64,000 bases of DNA, from the NCBI GenBank assembly GCA_947491935.1, contig CANLLF010000001.1, positions 496,001 to 560,000 on the forward strand, written 5' to 3'. The notes under the pieces are model-generated. The model saw only the letters and a list, made by a program, of their open reading frames with translations, had not been told where the DNA came from and ran no database searches. Positions within the stretch are counted from its first letter, which is position 1. Each line of letters begins with the position of its first letter. This stretch comes from an uncultured Roseicyclus sp. (GTDB taxonomy: Bacteria > Pseudomonadota > Alphaproteobacteria > Rhodobacterales > Rhodobacteraceae). The position numbers were made by a program, and so were the translations under genes. Of the stretch, positions 37,232-45,144 are shown in pieces.

Positions 37232-38554
37232 TTAGCGGTAGCCCGCAGCTTCCATCGCTTCGTTCGTGATCGCCTGGGCATTCGCCAGTGCCTCTTCGAC
37301 ACTCTGCTGACCGGCATAGGCGGACGCGAATTCCTGGCTGACTTCGGTGGCGATGCCAGCGAATTCCGGGATGGCCGCGAACTGGATGCCCACATAAGGA
37401 ACCGGATCGACCGTGGGGTTGTTCGGATCAGCCGCGAGGATCGAGTCCAGCGTCATCTGAGCGAACGGAACTTCCTGGTAGTTCGGGTTCTCGTAGAGCG
37501 AGGTCCGCGCACCCGGAGGCACGTTTGCCCAACCTTCGTTCTCTGCAACCAGCTCGATATAGCCGGTGCCGGTGGCCCATTCGATGAACTGCAGGGCTGC
37601 ATCGGCCTGCTGGGTGCCGGCTGGAATCGCCAGGGCCCAGGCCCAGAGCCAATTGGAGCGACGATCCACGCCTTCGCTGTTGGGGGCGAGGGCGAAACCA
37701 ACGCTATCGGCAACTTCGCTGTCGTTGGGGTTGGTCACGAAGGACGCCGCAACCGTGGCGTCGATCCACATGCCGCACAGGCCCTGCTGGAACAGCGACA
37801 GGTTCTCGTTGAAGCCGTTGTTCTCGTAGCCGTCGGGGCCGTAATCGTTCATCAGGTTGACGTAGAAGTTCAGCGCGTCGGCCCATTCAGGCTGATCGAA
37901 CTGTGCATTCCACTCTTCATCGAACCAACGTGCACCGAAGGAATTGCCGGTCACAGTGATGAAGGCACCGCCTTCGCCCCAACCGGGCTTGCCGCGCAGG
38001 CAGATTCCGTTGATGTCGTTTTCCGGATCGTCCATGGCCGCCGCGGCTTCGCGGATGAACTGCCAGGTGGGATCCGTCGGCATTTCGAGGCCAGCGGCTT
38101 CCATCAGGTCCGTGCGATACATGATCATCGACGATTCGCCGTAGAACGGCGCCGCATAAAGCGTGCCATCGTGGCTCAGGCCGTCGCGCATGGCGGGCAG
38201 GAGGTCATCGACGTTGTACTCGGCGGACAGGCCGTCAAGCGGAACAAGCCAGCCATTGGCGCCCCAGATCGGCGTTTCGTACATGCCGATGGTCATGATG
38301 TCGAACTGGCCACCATTGGTGGTGATGTCGGTCGTTACGCGCTGGCGCAGGACGTTTTCTTCCAGCGTCACCCACTCGACGGCAATGCCCGTCTCTTCGG
38401 TGAACTGGTCGGTGTAACCCTGCATGCGGATCATATCGCCGTTGTTCACGGTCGCGATGGTGATGGTGGTAGCGTGGCTATCTGCGAATGCGGTCGTTCC
38501 CGCGGCGCAGATGGCAATCGCACTGGTCGCGCGAAGCACGGTCTTACTGAACAT
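37232..38554 (-). CDS. smoE: Sorbitol/mannitol ABC transporter binding protein
   Basis: The 440-residue protein starts with a signal peptide (cut expected after 'AAGTTAFA') and is a type I extracellular sugar-binding protein. Its length and position at the head of the smo operon match SmoE, the periplasmic receptor for sorbitol and mannitol in R. sphaeroides. An AGGGAGGA site precedes the ATG. A palindromic operator lies about 70 bases upstream of the start. Confidence 0.92.
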   Translation of the reverse strand: MFSKTVLRATSAIAICAAGTTAFADSHATTITIATVNNGDMIRMQGYTDQFTEETGIAVEWVTLEENVLRQRVTTDITTNGGQFDIMTIGMYETPIWGANGWLVPLDGLSAEYNVDDLLPAMRDGLSHDGTLYAAPFYGESSMIMYRTDLMEAAGLEMPTDPTWQFIREAAAAMDDPENDINGICLRGKPGWGEGGAFITVTGNSFGARWFDEEWNAQFDQPEWADALNFYVNLMNDYGPDGYENNGFNENLSLFQQGLCGMWIDATVAASFVTNPNDSEVADSVGFALAPNSEGVDRRSNWLWAWALAIPAGTQQADAALQFIEWATGTGYIELVAENEGWANVPPGARTSLYENPNYQEVPFAQMTLDSILAADPNNPTVDPVPYVGIQFAAIPEFAGIATEVSQEFASAYAGQQSVEEALANAQAITNEAMEAAGYR

Positions 38555-38623
38555 CCGAATTCCTCCCTTATGGATGTGATGGCTAAGACTGTGCCAAAAG
38601 TCTCCGTCGCGTCAACAAATTTC

Positions 38624-38637
38624 TTTACGCGCGTAAA
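38624..38637. promoter_or_regulatory. Palindromic operator TTTACGCGCGTAAA upstream of smoE
   Basis: This perfect 14-base palindrome with a central CG is the classic form of a LacI-family operator. It lies 70-83 bases upstream of the smoE start codon and beside the 3' end of the lacI-type gene. A near copy occurs at 39751-39764, a similar distance upstream of the regulator's own start. Confidence 0.7.
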
Positions 38638-38647
38638 TTTCTGTCGG

Positions 38648-39679
38648 TCAAGCAGAGTCCCGCAAGACCAGGCGCGCCGGATAAAGCAATTCTTTTCGGT
38701 CGTTTAACGGCCGACCGCCTTCGATCAGTTCGAACAGGGTTTTTACCGCCTGCTCGGCCACAGCGTCGTAATCGTGGGCCGCCGTGGTCAGGGACGGGCA
38801 GGTGAATCGTGAAAATGGGTGGTCATCATGCGAGGCGACTCGCAGGTCGCTGCCCTCCGCGCGGCCCACTTTCAGGCCCCGCTCGTAACAGGCCGCCAGC
38901 AGGCCGATGGCCAGACGGTCGTTACTGCACAGGATCGAGCGCGAGGTCAGGGAACCGGCATCAAACGCATCATGGGTGCCCCGGCGCCCGATCTCTTCAA
39001 ATCCCCACCCCTCCCCTTCGACGCTGATCACGTCGGGCGCATGGCCCGCCCGTTCCATTGCCGCCAGATACGCCAGACGGCGCTTGTTGGCGTTCGGGTT
39101 CGCCGGTGTGCGCATCTCGAAAAAGCTTGGCGGCTCGCCAGTGCGGCACAGATATTCGACCGTCTGATCGACAAAGCTGATATTGTCCGATCCGATGAAG
39201 GCCTCACCGATATCCTCGATATTGCTGTCGAACAGGACGGTTGGAACATGCCGACAAAAGGTCTCGACGGCGCTTTTGTCCGAGGCCCGGCCCAACGGCG
39301 CGAGCAGCACGCCCGCGGGCTTGAGGGACCTGAGCGTTTCCAGGTTGTCGTTTTCCTGCTCAGTCCCGCCGTGGGATCCCAACACGACCGGGCGGAACCC
39401 CGCCTCGATCACCAGCGTTTCCAGCTTGCGCGCGATCTCGGCAAAGAACGGGTCCGACAGGAACGGTACCACGATGCCGATATTCTTGGTCAACCGCCGG
39501 TTCTGGTTCACAGCGTAGATGTTCGGGCGGTAGTCGTATTGATCGAGCGCGGCTTCGATCCGCACACGGGTTGAGTCCCGCACGCTGTCTGGATCGTTGA
39601 AATACTTGGAGACGGTCGGGCGGGAGATCCCGCTAGCGGCGGCAAACTCTTCCATGTTCCGGATCTTTTGGCCGCTCAT
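38648..39679 (-). CDS. LacI-family transcriptional regulator of the polyol operon
   Basis: The track ORF is over-extended. The ATG at 39679, after GGCGGA, gives 343 residues, starting just before the LacI helix-turn-helix ('MEEFAAASGISRPTVSKYFN'). A periplasmic-binding-protein-like effector domain follows. It is upstream of and in line with the smo operon and is the obvious repressor, probably lifted by a polyol. Near-identical palindromes precede smoE and this gene, so it likely controls both. Confidence 0.9.
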   Translation of the reverse strand: MSGQKIRNMEEFAAASGISRPTVSKYFNDPDSVRDSTRVRIEAALDQYDYRPNIYAVNQNRRLTKNIGIVVPFLSDPFFAEIARKLETLVIEAGFRPVVLGSHGGTEQENDNLETLRSLKPAGVLLAPLGRASDKSAVETFCRHVPTVLFDSNIEDIGEAFIGSDNISFVDQTVEYLCRTGEPPSFFEMRTPANPNANKRRLAYLAAMERAGHAPDVISVEGEGWGFEEIGRRGTHDAFDAGSLTSRSILCSNDRLAIGLLAACYERGLKVGRAEGSDLRVASHDDHPFSRFTCPSLTTAAHDYDAVAEQAVKTLFELIEGGRPLNDRKELLYPARLVLRDSA

Positions 39680-39750
39680 CTTCCGCCCTTTCACGCAGGC
39701 CCACATGCGCCTCAGGCGTGCGATTGCTGACAAGAGACATAATAAACCAC

Positions 39751-39764
39751 TTGTCGCGCGTAAA
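39751..39764. promoter_or_regulatory. Second LacI-type operator upstream of the regulator gene
   Basis: TTGTCGCGCGTAAA matches the smoE operator at 12 of 14 positions and lies 72-85 bases upstream of the regulator start, the same distance as at smoE. It points to autoregulation. Confidence 0.55.
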
Positions 39765-40156
39765 GTCTGGGCTGGTGGATGCGCCGATACGGCCCATGAA
39801 AAGATTAAAAACGACCCTATGCATTGCTGATCATGTGATCGTGCCGTCCAAAGGCGGGCGCCGAGTGAGCCTCTCAACAAGCGGAACCGACTTGATAGCG
39901 CGAACACCACTTCGCCTAGAAGCAGAAGATGCCATTGAGGGGAGAGGTTGTGGCACGACACGATCTCAATCGGCGCGATGGGCAACAAGCCAAGGGCGAA
40001 CCAGTGCAATCAACGCGCGGCCGCCTGGATGGAACCGGACGGAGCCCGTCGAGTCTGCTGGCTCGTGCCGGAAATAGGTATCTTCGATCCCCAGTGGGGG
40101 CCGAATGACCTCGGTAACACTGTCTTCGAAGGGTCGGCCCGACGCCTGAACTTAGA
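39765..40156. other. Intergenic region with no recognisable gene
   Basis: About 390 bases lie between the lacI promoter and the hypothetical gene on the minus strand. The ORFs on both strands lack family features or ribosome-binding sites. I see nothing else in it. Confidence 0.4.
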
Positions 40157-40837
40157 TCACAGCACGGCCCGAACGGCCTCGCGCAGTTCGGCGTGGAGTA
40201 TCCAGTTTCCGGTATCTTTCCCATCTTCCGGCTCACCTTGAAACCCAAGATACGAAAGGCCGTCGGTACCTTGGACAGCGCCGCTCGAAGGCGTACCCGA
40301 GGTCATGTATGTGGCGATCAATTGACCTGCGCTTGCGAACGATCTCTTGGCGGATGCATGGGATTTGTAGCCGCCTGCATGGGCCATGTGGGCCTCACTC
40401 ATCCCCTCGGCTTCGGCCAGCGACAGGGCCGTGAACATCGCGCGTTGCGGGACCGATAGGGCAACCTGGCCGATGGCTTCGACGAATTCTTCCACGCTCG
40501 GCACGGCCTGCCCGGTCCGGGTCTCCGTCCGGCGCTCTTCGGCCCTGCGGGTCTCGCGCGCGTCGATAACCTCATGCAGGGCTGTGATCGCGGCCTCTTC
40601 CGTCGCGCCGGTTGCCTCAGCGATCAGGCCGCGCGCCGTGGAGGGTGTTTTCGGGAATGCCCGCGCAACAAACTGGCCCGCGAGAAGGCCGGACTTGATC
40701 TGGTATCTGCCATGCTCGCCCACCTGGACCTGCGGGCGCGCCTCTTTCCTGCTATCCTTGGCCTTCTTTTTCTTTGCCATGCCTTTGAAAAGGTCGTGGC
40801 CTGTCTCTGATCCGTACGCTGAATTGGAATGTGCCAT
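40157..40837 (-). CDS. Hypothetical protein, 226 residues
   Basis: A ribosome-binding site (GAGAGGA) precedes the ATG at 40837. The N terminus has a run of Lys ('MAKKKKAKDSRKEARPQ'), the centre is helical, and there is no signal peptide or membrane segment. A stretch 'SEAHMAHAGGYKSHASAKRS' followed by 'FASAGQLIATY' could be a small helical DNA-binding region, but I cannot assign a family. Codon use and RBS support a real gene. It lies upstream of nothing obviously related. Confidence 0.6.
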   Translation of the reverse strand: MAHSNSAYGSETGHDLFKGMAKKKKAKDSRKEARPQVQVGEHGRYQIKSGLLAGQFVARAFPKTPSTARGLIAEATGATEEAAITALHEVIDARETRRAEERRTETRTGQAVPSVEEFVEAIGQVALSVPQRAMFTALSLAEAEGMSEAHMAHAGGYKSHASAKRSFASAGQLIATYMTSGTPSSGAVQGTDGLSYLGFQGEPEDGKDTGNWILHAELREAVRAVL

Positions 40838-41001
40838 CGGGGATCCTCTCTCGGATTGCGGCTTTGGAATGTCGATTTCGGCGGGCGGTCACGTCAGGTG
40901 GGGCGAATGCGCCATTGCGCCGATGCTGCACGCACCGGGGCGAACTCAACCTGTCGGGCGCTCCGCGATCATGCCGGGTCTTGTCCAACAATCACAACAA
41001 A

Positions 41002-41025
41002 CGGGCGCCCGCGGAGGGGCGCCCG
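41002..41025 (-). terminator. Terminator of the cold-shock gene
   Basis: CGGGCGCCC and GGGCGCCCG form a 9-bp stem with a six-base loop, followed on the minus strand by a T-rich run (GTTTGTTGTG). It lies about 10 bases after the stop of the cold-shock gene. Confidence 0.65.
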
Positions 41026-41035
41026 ATCGAAAGAA

Positions 41036-41242
41036 TCAGGCAAGCGCGATATTGGTTGCGCTTTCGCGGCCATCACGTCCGGCTTCGACGTCGAAAGTGA
41101 CTTTCTGGTCGTCATCGAGGCTGGTCATGCCCGCCCGTTCCAGCGCGGAGATGTGCAGAAACACATCCTTGCCGCCGGTTTCCGGTGCAATGAAGCCGAA
41201 GCCTTTGGTGGAGTTGAACCATTTCACTGTGCCATTGGCCAT
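41036..41242 (-). CDS. Cold-shock domain protein (CspA family)
   Basis: The ATG at 41242 gives 68 residues, the normal CSP length. RNP1 ('KGFGFIAP') and RNP2 ('DVFLHIS') RNA-binding motifs are intact. It is an RNA chaperone binding single-stranded nucleic acid in the cytoplasm. The GC-rich terminator follows directly. The 250 bases upstream may hold a long 5' leader, as is common for csp genes, but no specific element is clear. Confidence 0.95.
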   Translation of the reverse strand: MANGTVKWFNSTKGFGFIAPETGGKDVFLHISALERAGMTSLDDDQKVTFDVEAGRDGRESATNIALA

Positions 41243-41495
41243 GTGAAGTTTCCTTGTGTCATTGCTGCCCACAACATGCGGCAGCCCGGCTTGTCACAAC
41301 AGTGTCGAGCGCTGTGAGCCGATGAAGGAAAACAGAGGGTCGAATGGAGATCAGTAGCCTCTTACAAGTGGCATTCGGGCCGGGAAGTTACAAGGTGCCT
41401 GCCGACCAACGCCGACAACAGAAACACGACGGCTCAGAAAACGCGTGTGGCGATCCGCATGACTGGCGGTATCTCGGTCCGCAGGTGAACCGAGC

Positions 41496-42776
41496 TCACG
41501 GCGTATGCGCCCTTTGGCTGTCGGATGGCGCCTGCGCGCGGTCGAACATGCCGTAATCGCGGATAACCTTGGCGATGCGCAGTCGATAATCGTCAAAAAC
41601 GCCGCCCCGCCCCCGCCTCTGCGCCCCGCGATGCGCGCCCAGATTGCGCCAGCGGGCGATTGCGGCTTCGTCCTCGAAAAACGACAAAGACAGGATCTTG
41701 CGTGGGTCAGTCAGGCTCTGGAACCGCTCGACCGAGATAAACCCCTCGACCTCGCCCAGGGTCGGCCGCATCTCGGCGGCGATGTCGAGATACTCGTCCT
41801 TGCGCCCCTCTGCGGGCTGAACTTCAAAGATAACAGCGATTTGGCCATGTGCGTTCGCGCTGTCTTCAGGTTCGGCCCTGAGAAAATACCGTGTCGCTTC
41901 GTGAAGGCGAAAGCGGCCTGATTCCAGATGTGCGAGATGCGTCGCGCGCGCCAGCTTGATGTCCTGTTTATCGGCAACGTTCGTGAAGGCATCGTAAAGC
42001 CAAGCGGCATCTTCGTCCCGTGCGAGGCTATCCCATTCGCCTCGAACGATCAGAACGGGGCAAAGCACCTTTGATGGATTATAGGGAAACCGACCGCTCC
42101 ATGCCGCTGCGATGTCCGCAGCGGGACCGGAGGGCACAGTCACTGCCGGTGGGGATACCGTGCGGCTGTCGGGGTCCGTGTCCAGATAGGCCCGACCCCA
42201 TGCCGCAAAATGGGCATCCGATAGAACCGCAGCCGCGCCAGCGGGGACATCGGCCGTGAACCTATCATATTGGCTTTGCAGCGTAATGGCTCGGGTCGGC
42301 GAAATCATCGTGTCCGAAGCCGGATCGTCCCGACGCGCTATCGGGCCGAACAAGATCAATCGGTCAACCAGATCGGGATGGGATGCGGCGAAGCCACCAG
42401 CAGGAAGTGTTCCCCAAGAATGAGCAATCAGCGACACGCGGTGAGCCGCAGTCCGTTTCAGAATGTCCTGAACGGCCACCTCGATCTGTTCGACCGCGCT
42501 CCCGAAACGCCCCGGTACGGAGCCCTTTTGACCAGCACTTGCGCGATCGGATGATCCAAACCCGATCAAATCGAGGCCCCAGACGTCATATCCCGCATCC
42601 GCAAGATCGTCAGCCCACGACCGTCCATCGAACTTGAACCCCACCGAGAGAGCGCACGGGAACGTCGCGCCATGAATGTAGAGAACGGGGGGACGGCCCC
42701 GCTTATCATGATCGCTGGTGTAGTAATGAAGCGCGAGTTTATGACCATTTGGGCCATCAACGTGGATCAGAATCAT
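41496..42776 (-). CDS. Alpha/beta hydrolase fused to a monooxygenase-like (ABM) domain
   Basis: Residues 1 to about 305 form an alpha/beta hydrolase, with 'YIHGATFPCAL' as oxyanion-loop region, nucleophile elbow 'IAHSWGTLPAG', an Asp in 'GEWDSLARDED' and the catalytic His in 'ATHLAHLESGRF'. From about residue 315 ('IAVIFEVQPAEGRKDEYLDI') a ferredoxin-like antibiotic-biosynthesis-monooxygenase domain follows. This pairing in one chain is unusual. It overlaps by four bases with the upstream NIPSNAP gene, so they form one unit. The substrate is unknown, perhaps an ester of an aromatic or polyketide-like compound. Confidence 0.82.
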   Translation of the reverse strand: MILIHVDGPNGHKLALHYYTSDHDKRGRPPVLYIHGATFPCALSVGFKFDGRSWADDLADAGYDVWGLDLIGFGSSDRASAGQKGSVPGRFGSAVEQIEVAVQDILKRTAAHRVSLIAHSWGTLPAGGFAASHPDLVDRLILFGPIARRDDPASDTMISPTRAITLQSQYDRFTADVPAGAAAVLSDAHFAAWGRAYLDTDPDSRTVSPPAVTVPSGPAADIAAAWSGRFPYNPSKVLCPVLIVRGEWDSLARDEDAAWLYDAFTNVADKQDIKLARATHLAHLESGRFRLHEATRYFLRAEPEDSANAHGQIAVIFEVQPAEGRKDEYLDIAAEMRPTLGEVEGFISVERFQSLTDPRKILSLSFFEDEAAIARWRNLGAHRGAQRRGRGGVFDDYRLRIAKVIRDYGMFDRAQAPSDSQRAHTP

Positions 42777-43105
42777 TGCTGGATACGTCCTGTTTCATGC
42801 GGTCCGGAGACGAGCTTGAGCCAGGTCCGGTCTTCGCGGAGCAGGAATTTTTCCTCTTGGGCAAATTCATAGTTTTCACGGCCAAGCGGATCTGCTGCCA
42901 GTCGCGCGCGGTACGCCTCGTAATCCGCGAGGCTCGCGACGTTGTAGATGCCGTAGGCCAGCGTCGACGATCCTTCGTGTGGCGCATAATAGCCGATCAG
43001 GTCTGCGCCGCAGCGCGGGATCGCCTGCCCCCAGTTGCGCGCATATTCCTCGAACTGGGCCTTCTTCGTCGGGTCGATTCGGTAGCGAATGATGCAGGTC
43101 AGCAT
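42773..43105 (-). CDS. NIPSNAP family protein
   Basis: The 110-residue protein starts 'MLTCIIRYRIDPTKKAQFEEYARNW', the usual opening of a NIPSNAP/dimeric alpha-beta barrel domain. An AGGAG site lies just upstream. The function of bacterial NIPSNAP proteins is unsettled; the fold is shared with ABM monooxygenases, as in the fused neighbour. It overlaps that gene by four bases and is divergent from an ArsR-type regulator. Confidence 0.85.
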   Translation of the reverse strand: MLTCIIRYRIDPTKKAQFEEYARNWGQAIPRCGADLIGYYAPHEGSSTLAYGIYNVASLADYEAYRARLAADPLGRENYEFAQEEKFLLREDRTWLKLVSGPHETGRIQQ

Positions 43106-43179
43106 GGCGGACTCCTCTCAAGATGCTTCGTCCGGTCTAGACGATTGCGATGTCTGAATGCTTCGACTAAGGTCGAACC

Positions 43180-43881
43180 ATGAAAGAAGGCCCGGATATA
43201 GCCCACATCGCCGCCCTGATCGGCGACCCGGCCCGCGCTAACATGCTGACCGCCTTGATGAGCGGCAAAGCCCTGACGGTGAGTGAACTTGCCGAGGAAG
43301 CTGGCGTCACGATCCAGACAGCCAGCTCGCATTTGTCAAAACTCGATGCTGGCGGATTGCTTCGCCCCCGCAAACAGGGACGGCACAAGTATTTCTCGCT
43401 CGCGGGTGACGAGGTTGCACACGTCTTGGAAGGCCTGATGGGATTGGCCGCAGGATCGGGGCAATTGCGCAGGCGAACCGGGCCAAAGGATGCGGAACTG
43501 CGTCAGGCGCGCGTTTGCTACAACCATCTGGCCGGTGACATGGGCACGCAGATGTTCGACAGCCTGATCGCGCGGGGGCTTGTGGGGCTCGACGGTGAAA
43601 GACTTGTGCTCACCGACACCGGTGCGGCCTTCGCGGCGGATTTCGAGATCGACATCGAAAGCTTGCGCAAGGCCCGCGCGCCGCTCTGCCGGGAATGTCT
43701 GGACTGGAGCGAGCGCAGATCGCACCTGGCAGGCAGCCTTGGCCGCGCATTTCTCACCCGCTTCGAGGAACTGTCCTGGGCCAAGCGCGATCAGAAAACC
43801 CGTGTCGTATCGTTTTCACGCGACGGGATCCGGGCGTTCCACGACCTGTTCCCGACCGGCTCCCTGCCGGTGGGCGGTTGA
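43180..43881 (+). CDS. ArsR-type winged-helix transcriptional regulator
   Basis: The 233-residue protein has an N-terminal ArsR winged helix (residues 8-75: 'LIGDPARANMLTALMSGKAL', 'IQTASSHLSKLDAGGLL') and a longer C-terminal region of about 150 residues ending in 'VSFSRDGIRAF'. ArsR proteins are normally about 100 residues, so the extension may form an effector domain; it has Cys in 'APLCRECLDW'. It is divergent from the NIPSNAP/hydrolase pair (75-base gap) and probably represses it. Confidence 0.87.
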   Translation: MKEGPDIAHIAALIGDPARANMLTALMSGKALTVSELAEEAGVTIQTASSHLSKLDAGGLLRPRKQGRHKYFSLAGDEVAHVLEGLMGLAAGSGQLRRRTGPKDAELRQARVCYNHLAGDMGTQMFDSLIARGLVGLDGERLVLTDTGAAFAADFEIDIESLRKARAPLCRECLDWSERRSHLAGSLGRAFLTRFEELSWAKRDQKTRVVSFSRDGIRAFHDLFPTGSLPVGG

Positions 43882-43890
43882 GGTCGCAAC

Positions 43891-44691
43891 GTGCAGGTCA
43901 TGTGTCTCAACGGCTGGGGTGGCAAACTGCACGATAAGCTCGTGCCCTATGTCGAAAGCCTCGCTCCGGACATTTTATGCCTTCAGGAGGTCATTCACAG
44001 CCCTGCATCCGAAAAGGACTGGCTGACCTATCGCGACGGCGATCATATCCTGCCGCAACGCGCCAACTTCTTTCGCGATATCTGTGAGGCGCTACCGGAT
44101 CATACGGCGGTGTTCTGTCCCGCAGCGCAAGGCGTTCTCTGGGATGAAAGCAATCCCATTCCGTCGCAATGGGGGCTTGCGACCTTCGTGCACAAGTCAG
44201 TTCCGATCATCGGGCAGATCCAAGGCTTCGTCCACAAGGATTATTCGCCGATCGGCTATGGCGACCACCCGCGATCACGCAGCGCCCATGGCGTTCGCGT
44301 CTACGACTATAGCGCAAATAGGGCCGTCAGCGTCACGCATATGCACGGCCTACGTGATCTGAACGGAAAGATGGACACTCCAGAACGCGCCGATCAGTCA
44401 CGGAAGCTGCTTGATCTGTCGCGTCGGATGGCAAGCCCGGACGATGCCGTGGTTTTGTGCGGTGACTTCAACGTGGAACCCGACAGCGAGACTCTCAGGA
44501 TCCTTGCCGGTGCTGGTCTGACGGAACTGGTGACCGGGCGTGGCTTCGACGGCACCCGAAGCTCGCACTACAAGAAACCAGGAAGGTTCGCGGACTACAT
44601 GCTCGTCAATAGCAACGAGGTGGTGAAGAGCTTCGATGTGGTTCGCGACCCCGAGGTTTCCGACCACTGCCCGCTGCTGTTGGAGGTGTAG
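43891..44691 (+). CDS. Endonuclease/exonuclease/phosphatase (EEP) family hydrolase
   Basis: The frame can start at GTG 43891 or ATG 43900 and gives 263-266 residues. EEP motifs are present: 'CLNGWGGK', the metal Glu in 'LCLQEVIHS', 'GDFNVEPDS' with the catalytic Asp and Asn, and 'SDHCPLLLEV' at the C terminus. The family cleaves phosphodiesters or phosphomonoesters in nucleic acids, lipids or inositol compounds; the substrate is not clear here. It follows the ArsR gene by nine bases and may be co-transcribed. Confidence 0.85.
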   Translation: MQVMCLNGWGGKLHDKLVPYVESLAPDILCLQEVIHSPASEKDWLTYRDGDHILPQRANFFRDICEALPDHTAVFCPAAQGVLWDESNPIPSQWGLATFVHKSVPIIGQIQGFVHKDYSPIGYGDHPRSRSAHGVRVYDYSANRAVSVTHMHGLRDLNGKMDTPERADQSRKLLDLSRRMASPDDAVVLCGDFNVEPDSETLRILAGAGLTELVTGRGFDGTRSSHYKKPGRFADYMLVNSNEVVKSFDVVRDPEVSDHCPLLLEV

Positions 44692-44881
44692 TGCAAGCGC
44701 CTTGGGCCGGACGCGAGCGGCCCGCATCCCCTTCATCCTTGCGCGCGGCGGCCAAGCACTTTGACACCGCGTCCTGGGTGGCCGCACCGGACAACCATTG
44801 CTGACGGGTGATCAGGTTGCCGTCGCGAACCGCGAGGGCCTTGAACATGCCGTCGATGATCAAAATGGCGCCCTGGATCAT
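44606..44881 (-). CDS. Possible small hypothetical protein
   Basis: A strong GAGGAGGA ribosome-binding site lies at the correct distance before the ATG at 44881. The first 50 or so residues ('MIQGAILIIDGMFKALAVRD..') look like protein, but the last 40 are low-complexity and antisense to the end of the EEP gene. It may be a truncated gene. No family recognised. Confidence 0.35.
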   Translation of the reverse strand: MIQGAILIIDGMFKALAVRDGNLITRQQWLSGAATQDAVSKCLAAARKDEGDAGRSRPAQGACTTPPTAAGSGRKPRGREPHRSSSPPRCY

Positions 44882-45052
44882 GTGGGCGTCCTCCTCGATC
44901 CAGACCCGTCATCGGCGACGCGGTCGCTTACATTTCGGTCGATGCGAGCCACGTGATGACCCGGCAATTCACGTCTCGTCCCGTATCAGGGCGAAAGCCA
45001 ACTCAACCTGTTCCTCCGTAACTGCGTCCGTCCCCGAGCAAATCTGAAACTT

Positions 45053-45066
45053 ACGTAGCGCTCTAC
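45053..45066. promoter_or_regulatory. Possible LacI-type operator with AGCGCT core
   Basis: The stretch ACGTAGCGCTCTAC contains an AGCGCT palindrome and partial flanking symmetry (GTAG/CTAC). It lies about 80 bases upstream of the lacI-type gene that heads the GH63 operon, the same distance seen for the smo operators. AGCGCT cores are typical of AglR-like sites. The evidence is weak, with one site only. Confidence 0.35.
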
Positions 45067-45144
45067 ACTCCTTAGAAGACTTCGGAGAGAAATCTCTTGC
45101 CGAAACCGGTTTCGGTACTCATCCTCAGGCGTGGGAGGATGGAA

